Program-made: the position numbers and the translations under genes
Part shown: one piece after another, positions 6,639 to 14,610 of the stretch
Numbering within the stretch: the first letter of the stretch is position 1
How the letters are laid out: each line of letters starts with the position of its first letter
Origin: an uncultured Eubacteriales bacterium
Lineage (GTDB): Bacteria; Bacillota; Clostridia; Oscillospirales; Oscillospiraceae
Reading direction: 5' to 3'
NCBI GenBank assembly: GCA_900549645.1
Contig: URPD01000004.1
Span: 1 to 64,000 of the forward strand
DNA: 64,000 nt
The notes under the pieces: generated by a model
Database searches by the model: none
What the model was told of the DNA's origin: nothing
What the model saw: the letters and a program-made list of their open reading frames with translations, nothing else

Positions 6639-8240
6639 TCATGCGCCGAGCATTCCGATGATATTGTCCATCGAGAAATTCGACTTGTAATACGAAAGTT
6701 CGCCCGCGATAAGCTCGTCGAGGATGCGCATTCCAAGCAGCTCGACAGGCGCCTTGTCATCGGTGAGGATCTTGCCGCCGCCGGTGTACTCGGTGAGGCG
6801 CTGTGCCACGGTAGCCATTATCTCGGCATAGCGCGCGTTCGTGAGCTTTGCGCGGCTCTCGTCAAAGGTCTGTACCAGCGTGTCGGCATTGGTGCAGAAG
6901 ACCTCAGTGTTCGTGTTGCCGGCGACGTCGGCGATATATGTGTGCTTGAAAACGCTCGCCATCGTGTCGCACAGATACTCGTTGAGGGAGCCGTTTTCGC
7001 GCGAGGTCATGTTCAGGTTCACGACCATGACGCCTTCGGGCTTGAGATGCCGCGACACCTCAGAGAAAAATTCAACGCTGGAGAGCTGAAAGGGAATGGT
7101 GATGTCCTGATATGCGTCGACCATTATCACGTCGAACAGCTCGTCCGACGCGCTGAGAAAAGCCCGCCCGTCCGCGACGGCGACTTCGACACTGTCTGGA
7201 AGGGAGAAATATTCGTGCGCGATGTCGGCGATTTTGCCGTCAATCTCCGCGCCCTGAACCGAGATGCCCGGAAAATACCGCGTGCAGTAGCTCGCAAAGG
7301 TGCCGGAACCCATGCCGAGGATCATCACGCTGCGGCCGCTGCTGTCGGAGCCGTCAAGCCCCGCCATGCACGGCGCGGCGAGCGCATAGTCGTAGTACAT
7401 GCCGGTAAGCTCCGCATCCTTGGGCTGCACCGACTGGACGCCGAACAGGACGTTCGTTGCGAGAACGGTCTGATGCGCGTCGTCCTTGACCTGAAGATAG
7501 TTATATATCGACTCGTCCTCAAGCGTCAGATCCTTTTCCCAGAACGCGAAGCTGTAACCCGGAACGCCGAAGCCGAGCGCGCAGATGAGTATGACGGCGA
7601 TGCAGCCGGCGACGGTCTTCTTGCGCTCAAATATGAAGTACGCAAGGCCGATGGCGGCCAGCACGCCGGAGAAAATCAGGAACGTGGCCGCGGTGCCGAC
7701 GGCGGGAATGGTGACAAAGGTCGGGACAAAGGTGCCGATGATGCTGCCGATAGTGTTGAGCGCGTTGAGCCGCCCGACAGTCTTGCCGGTATCGTCCAGA
7801 TTATCGACCGTGAACTTCGTCAGCGACGGGGTAACGGTGCCGAGCAGGACGCAGGGGAAGGCGAATATGAGCAGGCAGGCCGCGAACGCCGCCCAGACGA
7901 GGAAATTTTTCGTGATGAACGTCGCAAGCAGGAACGATATACCGGCGATCATCCAGCGCCCGACAAAGGGAATGAGCGCTATCCAAATCGCGGCGATGAT
8001 GACGCGGCGGTACAGCCTGTCGGGCGATTTGCTCTTGTCCGCCATGCTGCCGCCCCACACGTTGCCGACGGCCATGGCGATCATAATAACGCCGATTATG
8101 ACTGTCCACACGATCTGGGACGAGCTGAAATAGGGCGCCATAAGCCTGCTGGCTCCAAGCTCGACCGCCATCACGGACATGCCGGCGAAAAACTCCGTCA
8201 GATACAGAAACCATTTGGTATTTATCAGCTTGTTGTTCAT
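6639..8240 (-). CDS. Fused membrane/spermidine-synthase-like protein
   Basis: A 533-residue protein. The N-terminal half (about residues 10-225) is a bundle of seven or eight membrane segments with an MFS-like first half (TEFFAGMSVMAVELGASRLMAPYF, GNVWGGSMADKS). The C-terminal half (about 290-480) is a Rossmann methyltransferase-type fold of the spermidine-synthase family: VMILGMGSGTFA, the acidic VQGAEID, VAVADGRAFL and DVIMVDAYQD. Such fusions are widespread, but their substrate is not established; the aminopropyl-transferase role is only inferred from fold. It has its own promoter at 8275-8303 and an AAGGTGG ribosome binding site, and ends at a shared terminator. Confidence 0.85.
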   Translation of the reverse strand: MNNKLINTKWFLYLTEFFAGMSVMAVELGASRLMAPYFSSSQIVWTVIIGVIMIAMAVGNVWGGSMADKSKSPDRLYRRVIIAAIWIALIPFVGRWMIAGISFLLATFITKNFLVWAAFAACLLIFAFPCVLLGTVTPSLTKFTVDNLDDTGKTVGRLNALNTIGSIIGTFVPTFVTIPAVGTAATFLIFSGVLAAIGLAYFIFERKKTVAGCIAVILICALGFGVPGYSFAFWEKDLTLEDESIYNYLQVKDDAHQTVLATNVLFGVQSVQPKDAELTGMYYDYALAAPCMAGLDGSDSSGRSVMILGMGSGTFASYCTRYFPGISVQGAEIDGKIADIAHEYFSLPDSVEVAVADGRAFLSASDELFDVIMVDAYQDITIPFQLSSVEFFSEVSRHLKPEGVMVVNLNMTSRENGSLNEYLCDTMASVFKHTYIADVAGNTNTEVFCTNADTLVQTFDESRAKLTNARYAEIMATVAQRLTEYTGGGKILTDDKAPVELLGMRILDELIAGELSYYKSNFSMDNIIGMLGA

Positions 8241-8274
8241 TAAGGCCCACCTTGTTGCCTAGTTTCACTATAAA

Positions 8275-8303
8275 AGTGTAACATCAATCTCATGCATTGT
8301 CAA
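8275..8303 (-). promoter_or_regulatory. Promoter of the spermidine-synthase-like gene
   Basis: On the minus strand: TTGACA (8298-8303), 17-bp spacer, TACACT (8275-8280). The leader is about 28 nt. Confidence 0.75.
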
Positions 8304-8379
8304 TTGACCTGGCGGGCTATGTTTATCAAATCTTAATGATAATTAAGGCGTATCTTCAGGTTGCGGAGCCTGTCGTTTG

Positions 8380-8409
8380 TTGACGGGGTAGTAGAGAATA
8401 TGTTATACT
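8380..8409 (+). promoter_or_regulatory. Promoter of the PAP2-YwaF pair
   Basis: TTGACG (8380-8385), 18-bp spacer, TATACT (8404-8409) preceded by an extended -10 TG. It is divergent from the promoter at 8275-8303. Confidence 0.7.
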
Positions 8410-8434
8410 CTTAACACCGAGGGAGGCAAGGCCG

Positions 8435-9064
8435 TTGCGATTTTTAAAACGACACAAAGAACTGCTCTGGTTTGGACTGTTTGCCGTTGTGAGCGCCGCA
8501 TATTTTTCGCTGCAATTTCTGGGACTGCGGCATCACCTTATTCATACGCCGGTTGACGATGTTATTCCGTTCGTACCGGCGTTTATTATTACGTACGTCC
8601 TGTGGTACTTTTACGTTCCCGGCATGATGCTGTTCATGTGCTTCAAGGACAGGGAAGTGTTCATGCGGCAGGTGGCGACGCTGTTCACAGGAGCGTTCAT
8701 ATGCATTACGGTTTTCGCACTGTACCCGACAAGGATCGACTTCCGGCCTGACGCGTCGGGGGACGGGCTGTTGCTCGCCCTGTGCAGGCTGATCTATGCA
8801 AACGACCAGCCGTATAACGTCCTGCCGAGTCTTCACTGCTATGAGGCGACGGCGATACATCTCGCAAGCTTCGGCGGCGCGGCGGGGCGCAGATATACGG
8901 GACTGAGGGCGGCGTCCGCGGTCATCGCGGTGCTTATCTGCCTGTCAACCCTATTCGTGAAGCAGCATTCGGTGCTCGATCTGCTATCCGGCTGCCTGCT
9001 GGCGGGGCTTGTGTACGCCGCCGTTGTGTTTTTAAGAAATAGAAAGATGAGAGGAATAGAATAA
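8435..9064 (+). CDS. PAP2-family phosphatase / phosphotransferase (membrane)
   Basis: A 209-residue integral membrane protein with about six hydrophobic segments. The TTG at 8435 is the likely start (GGGAGG 8 bp upstream). The PAP2 core is visible as PSLHCYEATAIHLAS (motif 2, catalytic SLH) and KQHSVLDLLSG (motif 3, catalytic His); a classical Lys-Arg motif 1 is not obvious. This pattern fits the inositol-phosphotransferase-like PAP2 subgroup better than classic undecaprenyl-pyrophosphate phosphatases. It may therefore act on a lipid phosphate or phosphoinositol-type head group. It is followed with zero gap by a YwaF-like gene, suggesting joint function at the membrane. Confidence 0.8.
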   Translation: MRFLKRHKELLWFGLFAVVSAAYFSLQFLGLRHHLIHTPVDDVIPFVPAFIITYVLWYFYVPGMMLFMCFKDREVFMRQVATLFTGAFICITVFALYPTRIDFRPDASGDGLLLALCRLIYANDQPYNVLPSLHCYEATAIHLASFGGAAGRRYTGLRAASAVIAVLICLSTLFVKQHSVLDLLSGCLLAGLVYAAVVFLRNRKMRGIE

Positions 9065-9865
9065 ATGCCGGTAAAGGGAATGAATCTGCTGCTGATAAAG
9101 CCGTTTAATTTTGTGCACATCTGCCTGCTGGCAGTTGGAGTGGGTGCGATATATCTGATATGGTACAAACTGCGCGGCAAGTCTGAAAAGACGCGCGAAC
9201 GCTTCCTTATCGGCCTGTGCGTCGCAAACATCGCGCTGTATTTTATCTATAAAGTGTTTTTGTCGGTCGACGCGGAGTTCGTGCAGGTGTCCGGACTTGA
9301 GAAGTTCAACTGGTTCAATGAGCTGCCGCTCCAGCTCTGCAACATCAATCTGTTCCTTATCCCGATAGGGATTCTCACGCGACGTCGCGGCATCCTCGGT
9401 TTCGCGTTCTTCATCGCGCCGCTCGGCGCGGCCATGGCGCTCACGTTCCCGGAGATCGCGTTCAACGGCTATTCGCTGCTGCTGCCGCGTATGCTGGGCT
9501 TTTACTTCACGCACCTGCTGCTCATCGTCTGCGGCATCAGCCTGACAACGCTCAGCTTTTACCGGCCGGAGTACAGGGATTTCCCCGGAATCGTCGCCGC
9601 GTTCATAGTGCTCTCGCTGGGGGCGCACCTCGTCAACACCATCCTGCGCAGCACTGTATGTCCGCAGGCGGACTATTTCTTCACCTACGGAGCGGATATC
9701 AGCGTTCTGAACCTGCTTTGGAGCGTCATCCCGATACCGTATGTGTACCTGCTGCCGGCGCTGGCCGTGCTGCTGGCGTATATGGGGGCGATAACCCTCG
9801 GCTTCAATACCGTTGACCGTCTGCGGGCGGATTCCGCCGTCGCCGCGGGTAATCTGCGCGGATAG
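9065..9865 (+). CDS. YwaF / TIGR02206-family membrane protein (TMEM164-like)
   Basis: A 266-residue protein with seven or so predicted membrane helices. The key family motif ELPLQLCNINLFLIPIG lies near residues 88-104, matching the ELPLHLCN signature of the YwaF/TMEM164 family. A second conserved region is around RMLGFYFTHLLLIVCGI. The human relative has been linked to acyl transfer in ether phospholipid remodelling, but the bacterial function is unknown. Its start abuts the PAP2 stop, with GAGGAATAG overlapping the end of that gene as ribosome binding site. Both proteins are membrane-bound and may act on lipids; that is inference. Confidence 0.75.
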   Translation: MPVKGMNLLLIKPFNFVHICLLAVGVGAIYLIWYKLRGKSEKTRERFLIGLCVANIALYFIYKVFLSVDAEFVQVSGLEKFNWFNELPLQLCNINLFLIPIGILTRRRGILGFAFFIAPLGAAMALTFPEIAFNGYSLLLPRMLGFYFTHLLLIVCGISLTTLSFYRPEYRDFPGIVAAFIVLSLGAHLVNTILRSTVCPQADYFFTYGADISVLNLLWSVIPIPYVYLLPALAVLLAYMGAITLGFNTVDRLRADSAVAAGNLRG

Positions 9866-9912
9866 AAAAACTTGACAAAAATAGAATAATATAATAATCA
9901 ACAAACAACTGT

Positions 9913-9955
9913 ACACTTTCGCCCAAAAATCACAGTTTTTGGCGAAAGTGTTTTG
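9913..9955 (+). terminator. Terminator of the PAP2-YwaF pair
   Basis: Stem ACACTTTCGCC / GGCGAAAGTGT plus an inner AAAAA/TTTTT pairing, followed by TTTTG. Confidence 0.75.
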
Positions 9956-10166
9956 CGTCACTTAGTTTGTATAGTATTGGTTGACAAGGGCAAACACGGC
10001 TTTGATGGGCAGAAATGCGCCCATATTTCTTCAAAGTCCTTGACAATACGGCAAGCTTCTTCTGACGAGACGGAAAGATAATCAACGGCGTTCAGAAAGG
10101 CCGAAACGTTCTGAAAATACTGAAAAAATGGAGATTCTCCGCTGGAATATAAAGGAGGAAACAATT
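9956..10166. other. Intergenic region upstream of aroE with no clear gene
   Basis: I see no convincing gene here. A 68-codon frame on the minus strand opens only with TTG and has no ribosome binding site. No good sigma-A promoter for aroE is visible, although one would be expected. Two near-identical decamers, CGTTCAGAAA (10089-10098) and CGTTCTGAAA (10107-10116), are spaced 18 bp apart and could be activator half-sites. An imperfect hairpin with TGGGC/GCCCA arms lies near 9998-10030. Confidence 0.35.
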
Positions 10167-11027
10167 ATGCCGGATATCAACGGTAAGACCCTGCTTGTGG
10201 GGCTGCTTGCAACCCCCATCCGCCACAGTAACTCTCCCAGAATGCAGAGCGAGGCATTCGCAATGACCGGGGTAAACTGCGTACAGCTCGCGTTCGAGGT
10301 CGGCAACGAGCAGCTTGAGGACGCCGTGAATGGGCTTCGCGCTCTCGGCGCGGTGGGCTTTAACGTGTCAATGCCCAATAAGCGCATGGTCACTCAGTAC
10401 CTCGACGAGCTTTCCACCGCCGCCGCGCTCAGCGGCTCGGTCAACACCGTAGTCAACGACAACGGTAAGCTCATAGGTCACAATACGGACGGCTACGGCT
10501 TCTGGGAATCGCTCCGCAGGAACAATATCGAGTTTGTCGGTAAGAAGGCGACTCTTATAGGCCCCGGCGGCGTGGGCGCTGCAATATGCGTGCAGGGCGC
10601 GCTCGACGGACTCGGCGAGATATCCATCTTCACGCGGGCCGGCAAGTCCGAAAAGACCGCGAAGGAGCTTGTCAAAAAAATCAACGCGAACACCTCCTGC
10701 AAGGCGGCGATGTACATGGTCGAGGATGAGGCCGTGCTGCGCGAACAGATCGCGGACAGCGACCTGCTCATCAACGCCACCGGCGTCGGCATGGGGAGCC
10801 GCGCGGGCGAGAGCGTCATCACCGACGGCAGTATGTTCCGTCCTGAGCTTACCGTGTGCGACGTCATTTATGCGCCGCTCAAGACCAAGCTTCTTGAAAT
10901 CGCCGAGCAGCAGGGCTGCCGCATCCTCAACGGTCTGGACATGATGCTTTGTCAGGGGGCAAAGGGCTTCGAGCTCTGGACGGGGAAGACCTTCCCGATG
11001 GAAGAAATACGCGCAATGTTCTTTTGA
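10167..11027 (+). CDS. aroE: Shikimate (quinate/shikimate) dehydrogenase
   Basis: NADP(H)-dependent enzyme that interconverts 3-dehydroshikimate and shikimate. The 286-residue product starts at the ATG at 10167 after a perfect AAAGGAGG site, giving MPDINGKTLLVGLLATPIRHSNSP. Visible active-site residues are the SNSP serines, the lysine in NVSMPNKRMV, the Asp in GHNTDGYGF and the Gln in LCQGAKGFELW. The dinucleotide loop is GPGGVGAA. It heads a four-gene set with two transporters and aroD and is far from any chorismate operon. A catabolic or interconversion role in quinate/shikimate use is therefore more likely than aromatic amino acid synthesis. Whether it prefers NAD or NADP, or also takes quinate, cannot be read from sequence here. 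Confidence 0.93.
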   Translation: MPDINGKTLLVGLLATPIRHSNSPRMQSEAFAMTGVNCVQLAFEVGNEQLEDAVNGLRALGAVGFNVSMPNKRMVTQYLDELSTAAALSGSVNTVVNDNGKLIGHNTDGYGFWESLRRNNIEFVGKKATLIGPGGVGAAICVQGALDGLGEISIFTRAGKSEKTAKELVKKINANTSCKAAMYMVEDEAVLREQIADSDLLINATGVGMGSRAGESVITDGSMFRPELTVCDVIYAPLKTKLLEIAEQQGCRILNGLDMMLCQGAKGFELWTGKTFPMEEIRAMFF

Positions 11028-11054
11028 TATAAAATAAGTGAGGAAAAGTAAGGT

Positions 11055-12272
11055 ATGAAAGAAAAAAACAAGTATTTGCCGGTATGCGCGGCAATGTACG
11101 CAAACTATGCGGCGCACGGCTTCGGCCTCATAATACTCACGCAGACCGCAGCATGGCTGATGGAGAAGTTCAACACCGACATGGTGGGCGTATCCTATCT
11201 CGTCAGCGTCATGGCAATAGGCAAGATCGTCATCCTCGCAGTCTCCGGCGTTCTCTCAGATAAGTTCGGACGCAAGCCCTTCGTGTTCCTCGGCATAGCG
11301 TCGTACATAGTGTTCTTCCTCGGCATTTATTTTGCGAAGAGCTATTCGATAGCAGTGTTCTTTGCGCTGTTTGCAGGCGCGGGCAACTCCTTCCTTGACA
11401 CCGGCAGTATGCCGGCGTTGATCGAGGCGTACCCCAAGGCCAGCGGCACCGTCACCATCCTCCAGAAGGCCGCCGTCTCCGTCGGTCAGCTCCTGCTGCC
11501 CGTCTGCCTCGCGCTCTTCATCAGCCGCAATATGTCCACCTCCAATCTCTACCTCGTCGCTACCGCGATCCTCGTTATTGCCGGCATAGTCATCGCGAGA
11601 GCTCCGTTCCCTCCGCTCACCAAGGCTCCCGAAAAGGGCTCCGTCCCCGTGGACGAGGATGGCAACGCCCGCTTCAACTCCAAGCCCAAGCTCTGGCTTG
11701 AGGGCGCCTGCCTCATCGCCATCGGCTTCACCTCCACCGCAAGCTTTACGCTCTTCTCCAACTGGGTCAAGATCTTCGGTCAGGAGATCATCGGCATGAG
11801 CGAGCCCTCCGCAGCCTACTGCATCAGCATGTACAGCACCACCTCCATCATCGGCGTTGTCGTGACCTCCATCGCGATAAAGAAGTTCATCAAGCCCTGC
11901 CGCCTGCTGGTCGTGTACCCGCTGCTCTCCGTTATCGCGCTGCTCCTGCTCGCGTTTGCGCCGAGTGCTGCGGTCTGCCGCATAGCCTCCATCATCATCG
12001 GCTGGACTGCCGCCGGCGGCGTGCTCCAGATGGCCGTCGCGGTCATGGCCGACCTCTTCCCGATGGGCAAGGGCAAGGTCACCAGCGTCGTCTACATGCT
12101 CTGCTCCATTTGTATGCTAGTTATACCTACCGTCGCAGGCTGGGTATACAAGGCGTCCGGCTCCACCAGCGTTATGCTGCTCAACGCCGGCATTACCCTC
12201 CTCGGCGCACTCCTCGGCGTTGTCGTAAACGTCCGCTATAATATGCTCACCAAGGGTGTGGCGACCGCCTGA
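11055..12272 (+). CDS. MFS transporter in the quinate/shikimate operon
   Basis: A 405-residue major facilitator protein with about 12 membrane helices. It has the MFS signature loop between helices 2 and 3 (GVLSDKFGRKPFVF) and a central hydrophilic loop around residues 195-215 (PEKGSVPVDEDGNARF). It lies 27 bp after aroE with the ribosome binding site AGGAAAAGTAAGG. The substrate is inferred from context only: a shikimate, quinate or 3-dehydroshikimate carrier would fit its place between aroE and aroD. Confidence 0.88.
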   Translation: MKEKNKYLPVCAAMYANYAAHGFGLIILTQTAAWLMEKFNTDMVGVSYLVSVMAIGKIVILAVSGVLSDKFGRKPFVFLGIASYIVFFLGIYFAKSYSIAVFFALFAGAGNSFLDTGSMPALIEAYPKASGTVTILQKAAVSVGQLLLPVCLALFISRNMSTSNLYLVATAILVIAGIVIARAPFPPLTKAPEKGSVPVDEDGNARFNSKPKLWLEGACLIAIGFTSTASFTLFSNWVKIFGQEIIGMSEPSAAYCISMYSTTSIIGVVVTSIAIKKFIKPCRLLVVYPLLSVIALLLLAFAPSAAVCRIASIIIGWTAAGGVLQMAVAVMADLFPMGKGKVTSVVYMLCSICMLVIPTVAGWVYKASGSTSVMLLNAGITLLGALLGVVVNVRYNMLTKGVATA

Positions 12273-12304
12273 GCGCATAAATAAAACTGTAAAGGGGCCT
12301 TAGT

Positions 12305-13741
12305 ATGCAAAACAATTTCATTGCCATGATAATTGTCATATTATACATGGTTATCCTGCTGGCCATCTCTTGGTATTCGACCAAATACCTTCAGAAAAAG
12401 GACAGCGCAAGCTTCCTCTTCGCGAAAAAGGCGATGGGCTGGCCTCTCGTCGCAATGATCGTGTCAGGCTGCGCGATCGGCGGCTCCGCGACTCTCGGAG
12501 TTGCGGAGAAGGCCTACACGCACGGCATATCGGCAGCATGGTGGACGATGGCATGGGCGTTTGCCGCCGTGTTCTACGGCGCTGTGCTCGCCCGGCGCGT
12601 CAACCGCTCCCGCTATGAGACGGTCAATCAGATGTACGGCGCCGTCTACGGGGACAAGTTCCTGACCGTATCGGTCGTCGTGCAGATACTCAATATGTTC
12701 GTAGTAAACGCGCTTCAGGTTTACGCGGGCGGCGCAATACTCTCTTCGCTGCTGCCGGAGTATTTCAGCCTGAGCACAGGCATCATCGTCTCCGCGGGCG
12801 TGTTCATGGTCATCACCTTCATAGGAGGACTGTGGGCGGCGGCACTGTCGAACATCGTGAATGTCGCGGTCATCTATGTCGGCATCCTCTTCGGCGGCAT
12901 ACACGCGCTGAACAGCGCCGGCGGCGTGCAGGGGCTCACCGCCTCGCTTCCGAGTGGTATCCCTTGGTTCGGCCTCAACGGCTTCAGCCTGCTGATAGTT
13001 GTGGGCTGGTTCGTGACCATGTTCGTAAACGCGATGCCGCATACGGCGGTCACGCAGGCCGCGGTAGCGGCGAAGGATCCCAAGAACGCGAGAACCGGCA
13101 TAATCGCCGCCGGACTGATAATGATACCGCCCGGAATCTTCTCGGCGATATTCGGCATAGCTGCGGCAAAGATGTACCCCAACCTCGCAAGTGCGTCTCT
13201 GGCGCTGCCGATGGTTGCAACGTCCTTCTCTCCGCTCATCGCGGGTCTCATCCTCTCCGGACTCTGGGCGGCGGACGTTTCGACCGCGACGACCTTCATC
13301 ATGGGCGGCAGCTCCATGATAATCAAGGACATCATCGTCAAGTTCTTCAAGAAGGACATGAGCGAGGAGAAGCAGCTCGTGCTCTCCAAGATTATGATAG
13401 TGCTCATCTCCGTGCTTGGCTGCCTCGCGGCCCTGCAGATAAAGAGCATACTTGACGTGCTGAATACGGCAATCGGCTTCTTCGCGCCCTTCGCCGTGAT
13501 CCTGATCGTGACATATATTTTCCCGCGCTTCGCGAAGAAATCCACCTGCTGGTGGGTGTTCGTGCCGAGCTGCATCATCTATCTGGTTTCGACCTTCCTT
13601 GTGAAGAGTCTTGCCATCGGCGGACAGCCCGTGTTCACGACCGTTGTCGTCGCTCTGATCGGCCTTGTCATTTCAAACATAATTGATAAGCGCAGCGCCG
13701 ACTGCGATAATCTCTACAAAACGGAATCTGCTGAAAATTGA
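12305..13741 (+). CDS. Sodium:solute symporter (SSS family)
   Basis: A 478-residue protein with 12-13 membrane helices of the SSS (LeuT-fold) family. Typical features are the start VILYMVILLAISWYSTKYL, the first-helix region MGWPLVAMIVSGCAIGGSAT and the sodium-site-like segment LILSGLWAADVSTATTFIMG. It follows the MFS gene by 32 bp and precedes aroD by 15 bp, so it belongs to the same transcript. Two different carriers in one short operon suggest either two related substrates (for example quinate and shikimate) or an uptake and export pair. Confidence 0.88.
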   Translation: MQNNFIAMIIVILYMVILLAISWYSTKYLQKKDSASFLFAKKAMGWPLVAMIVSGCAIGGSATLGVAEKAYTHGISAAWWTMAWAFAAVFYGAVLARRVNRSRYETVNQMYGAVYGDKFLTVSVVVQILNMFVVNALQVYAGGAILSSLLPEYFSLSTGIIVSAGVFMVITFIGGLWAAALSNIVNVAVIYVGILFGGIHALNSAGGVQGLTASLPSGIPWFGLNGFSLLIVVGWFVTMFVNAMPHTAVTQAAVAAKDPKNARTGIIAAGLIMIPPGIFSAIFGIAAAKMYPNLASASLALPMVATSFSPLIAGLILSGLWAADVSTATTFIMGGSSMIIKDIIVKFFKKDMSEEKQLVLSKIMIVLISVLGCLAALQIKSILDVLNTAIGFFAPFAVILIVTYIFPRFAKKSTCWWVFVPSCIIYLVSTFLVKSLAIGGQPVFTTVVVALIGLVISNIIDKRSADCDNLYKTESAEN

Positions 13742-13756
13742 GAAAGGAGCCAAAGC

Positions 13757-14527
13757 ATGAAAACACTGAACGTTCGCGGCCTTACCCTCGGAGAGGGCAG
13801 AGAGAAAATAATCTGCCCCATCATGGAGCCCAAGATAGACGACGCGCTGGAGACGATGGAGCTTGTGAAGAAGTCCCGCGTCGACGCGATAGAGTACAGA
13901 GGCGACTGGAGCGAGGACGTCCATGACCCCGCCAAGATGCAGGACAACGTCCGCCGCATCCGCGAGAGTCTCGGCGAGTTCCCAATCCTCTTTACCTTCC
14001 GCTCCGTAAACGAGGGCGGCCATCTCGACCTCCCCGCGGAGGAGTACATCACCCTGACCAAGGCCATGATAGACTCCGGCTGCCTTGACCTCGTCGACAT
14101 CGAGTATTGGATCGGCGATGAGCGCGTGAAGGAGCTTATCGACTACGCGAGAGCCAAGGGCGTCTACTCCGTGTATACTTATCACAACTTTAAGGACACC
14201 CCGCCCGTCGAGTGGATATGCGATTACATCGCGCATGGCCGCGAGCTGGGCGCTGACATCCAGAAGTGCGCGACGATGGCAGCAAGCAAGAAGGATCTTC
14301 TGAAGCTGCTCACCGCAACCGAAATGATGACCTGCGGCGAGGACGACGGCCTTGTACTCACCATGGCGATGGGCGCGGACGGTATGCTGAGCCGACTGAC
14401 TGGCGAGATCTTCGGCTCCTGCCTGACCTTCTGCAGCCTCAAGGCCGCAAGCGCACCTGGTCAGGTCGACTGCGACAGCGCATACACCATCATGCAGACT
14501 CTGCACAATTGCATCGCAAAGAGCTGA
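13757..14527 (+). CDS. aroD: Type I 3-dehydroquinate dehydratase
   Basis: Schiff-base enzyme that dehydrates 3-dehydroquinate to 3-dehydroshikimate. The 256-residue length and sequence fit type I: the Glu-rich strand DAIEYRGDW, the IEYW strand, the catalytic His in YHNFKDTP and the Schiff-base Lys in DIQKCATMA. The mobile-loop and substrate arginine regions (FTFRSVNEGG and GSCLTFCSLKAASAPGQ) are also present. The start has an AGAAAGGAG site. With aroE at the head of the operon it completes a dehydroquinate - dehydroshikimate - shikimate interconversion. Type I enzymes act in synthesis or breakdown; the linked transporters favour use of external substrate. Confidence 0.95.
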   Translation: MKTLNVRGLTLGEGREKIICPIMEPKIDDALETMELVKKSRVDAIEYRGDWSEDVHDPAKMQDNVRRIRESLGEFPILFTFRSVNEGGHLDLPAEEYITLTKAMIDSGCLDLVDIEYWIGDERVKELIDYARAKGVYSVYTYHNFKDTPPVEWICDYIAHGRELGADIQKCATMAASKKDLLKLLTATEMMTCGEDDGLVLTMAMGADGMLSRLTGEIFGSCLTFCSLKAASAPGQVDCDSAYTIMQTLHNCIAKS

Positions 14528-14534
14528 ACAGCAT

Positions 14535-14567
14535 AAAAAGTACGCAGGCTTTCCTGCGTACTTTTTA
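14535..14567 (+). terminator. Terminator of the aroE-aroD operon
   Basis: Stem AAAAAGTACGCAGG / CCTGCGTACTTTTT with a short loop, just after the aroD stop. Confidence 0.9.
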
Positions 14568-14572
14568 TATAG

Positions 14573-14606
14573 AAAAGCGAGCGGACATTCCGCTCGCTTT
14601 TATTTC
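14573..14606. terminator. Second terminator, facing cysS (probably bidirectional)
   Basis: Stem AAAAGCGAGCGG / CCGCTCGCTTTT lies between the convergent aroD and cysS transcripts. Confidence 0.85.
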
Positions 14607-14610
14607 GTAA

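Noticed and set aside
9958..10164. A 68-codon minus-strand frame upstream of aroE
   Set aside because: It opens only at TTG on top of the aroE ribosome binding site, has no ribosome binding site of its own and no recognisable domain.
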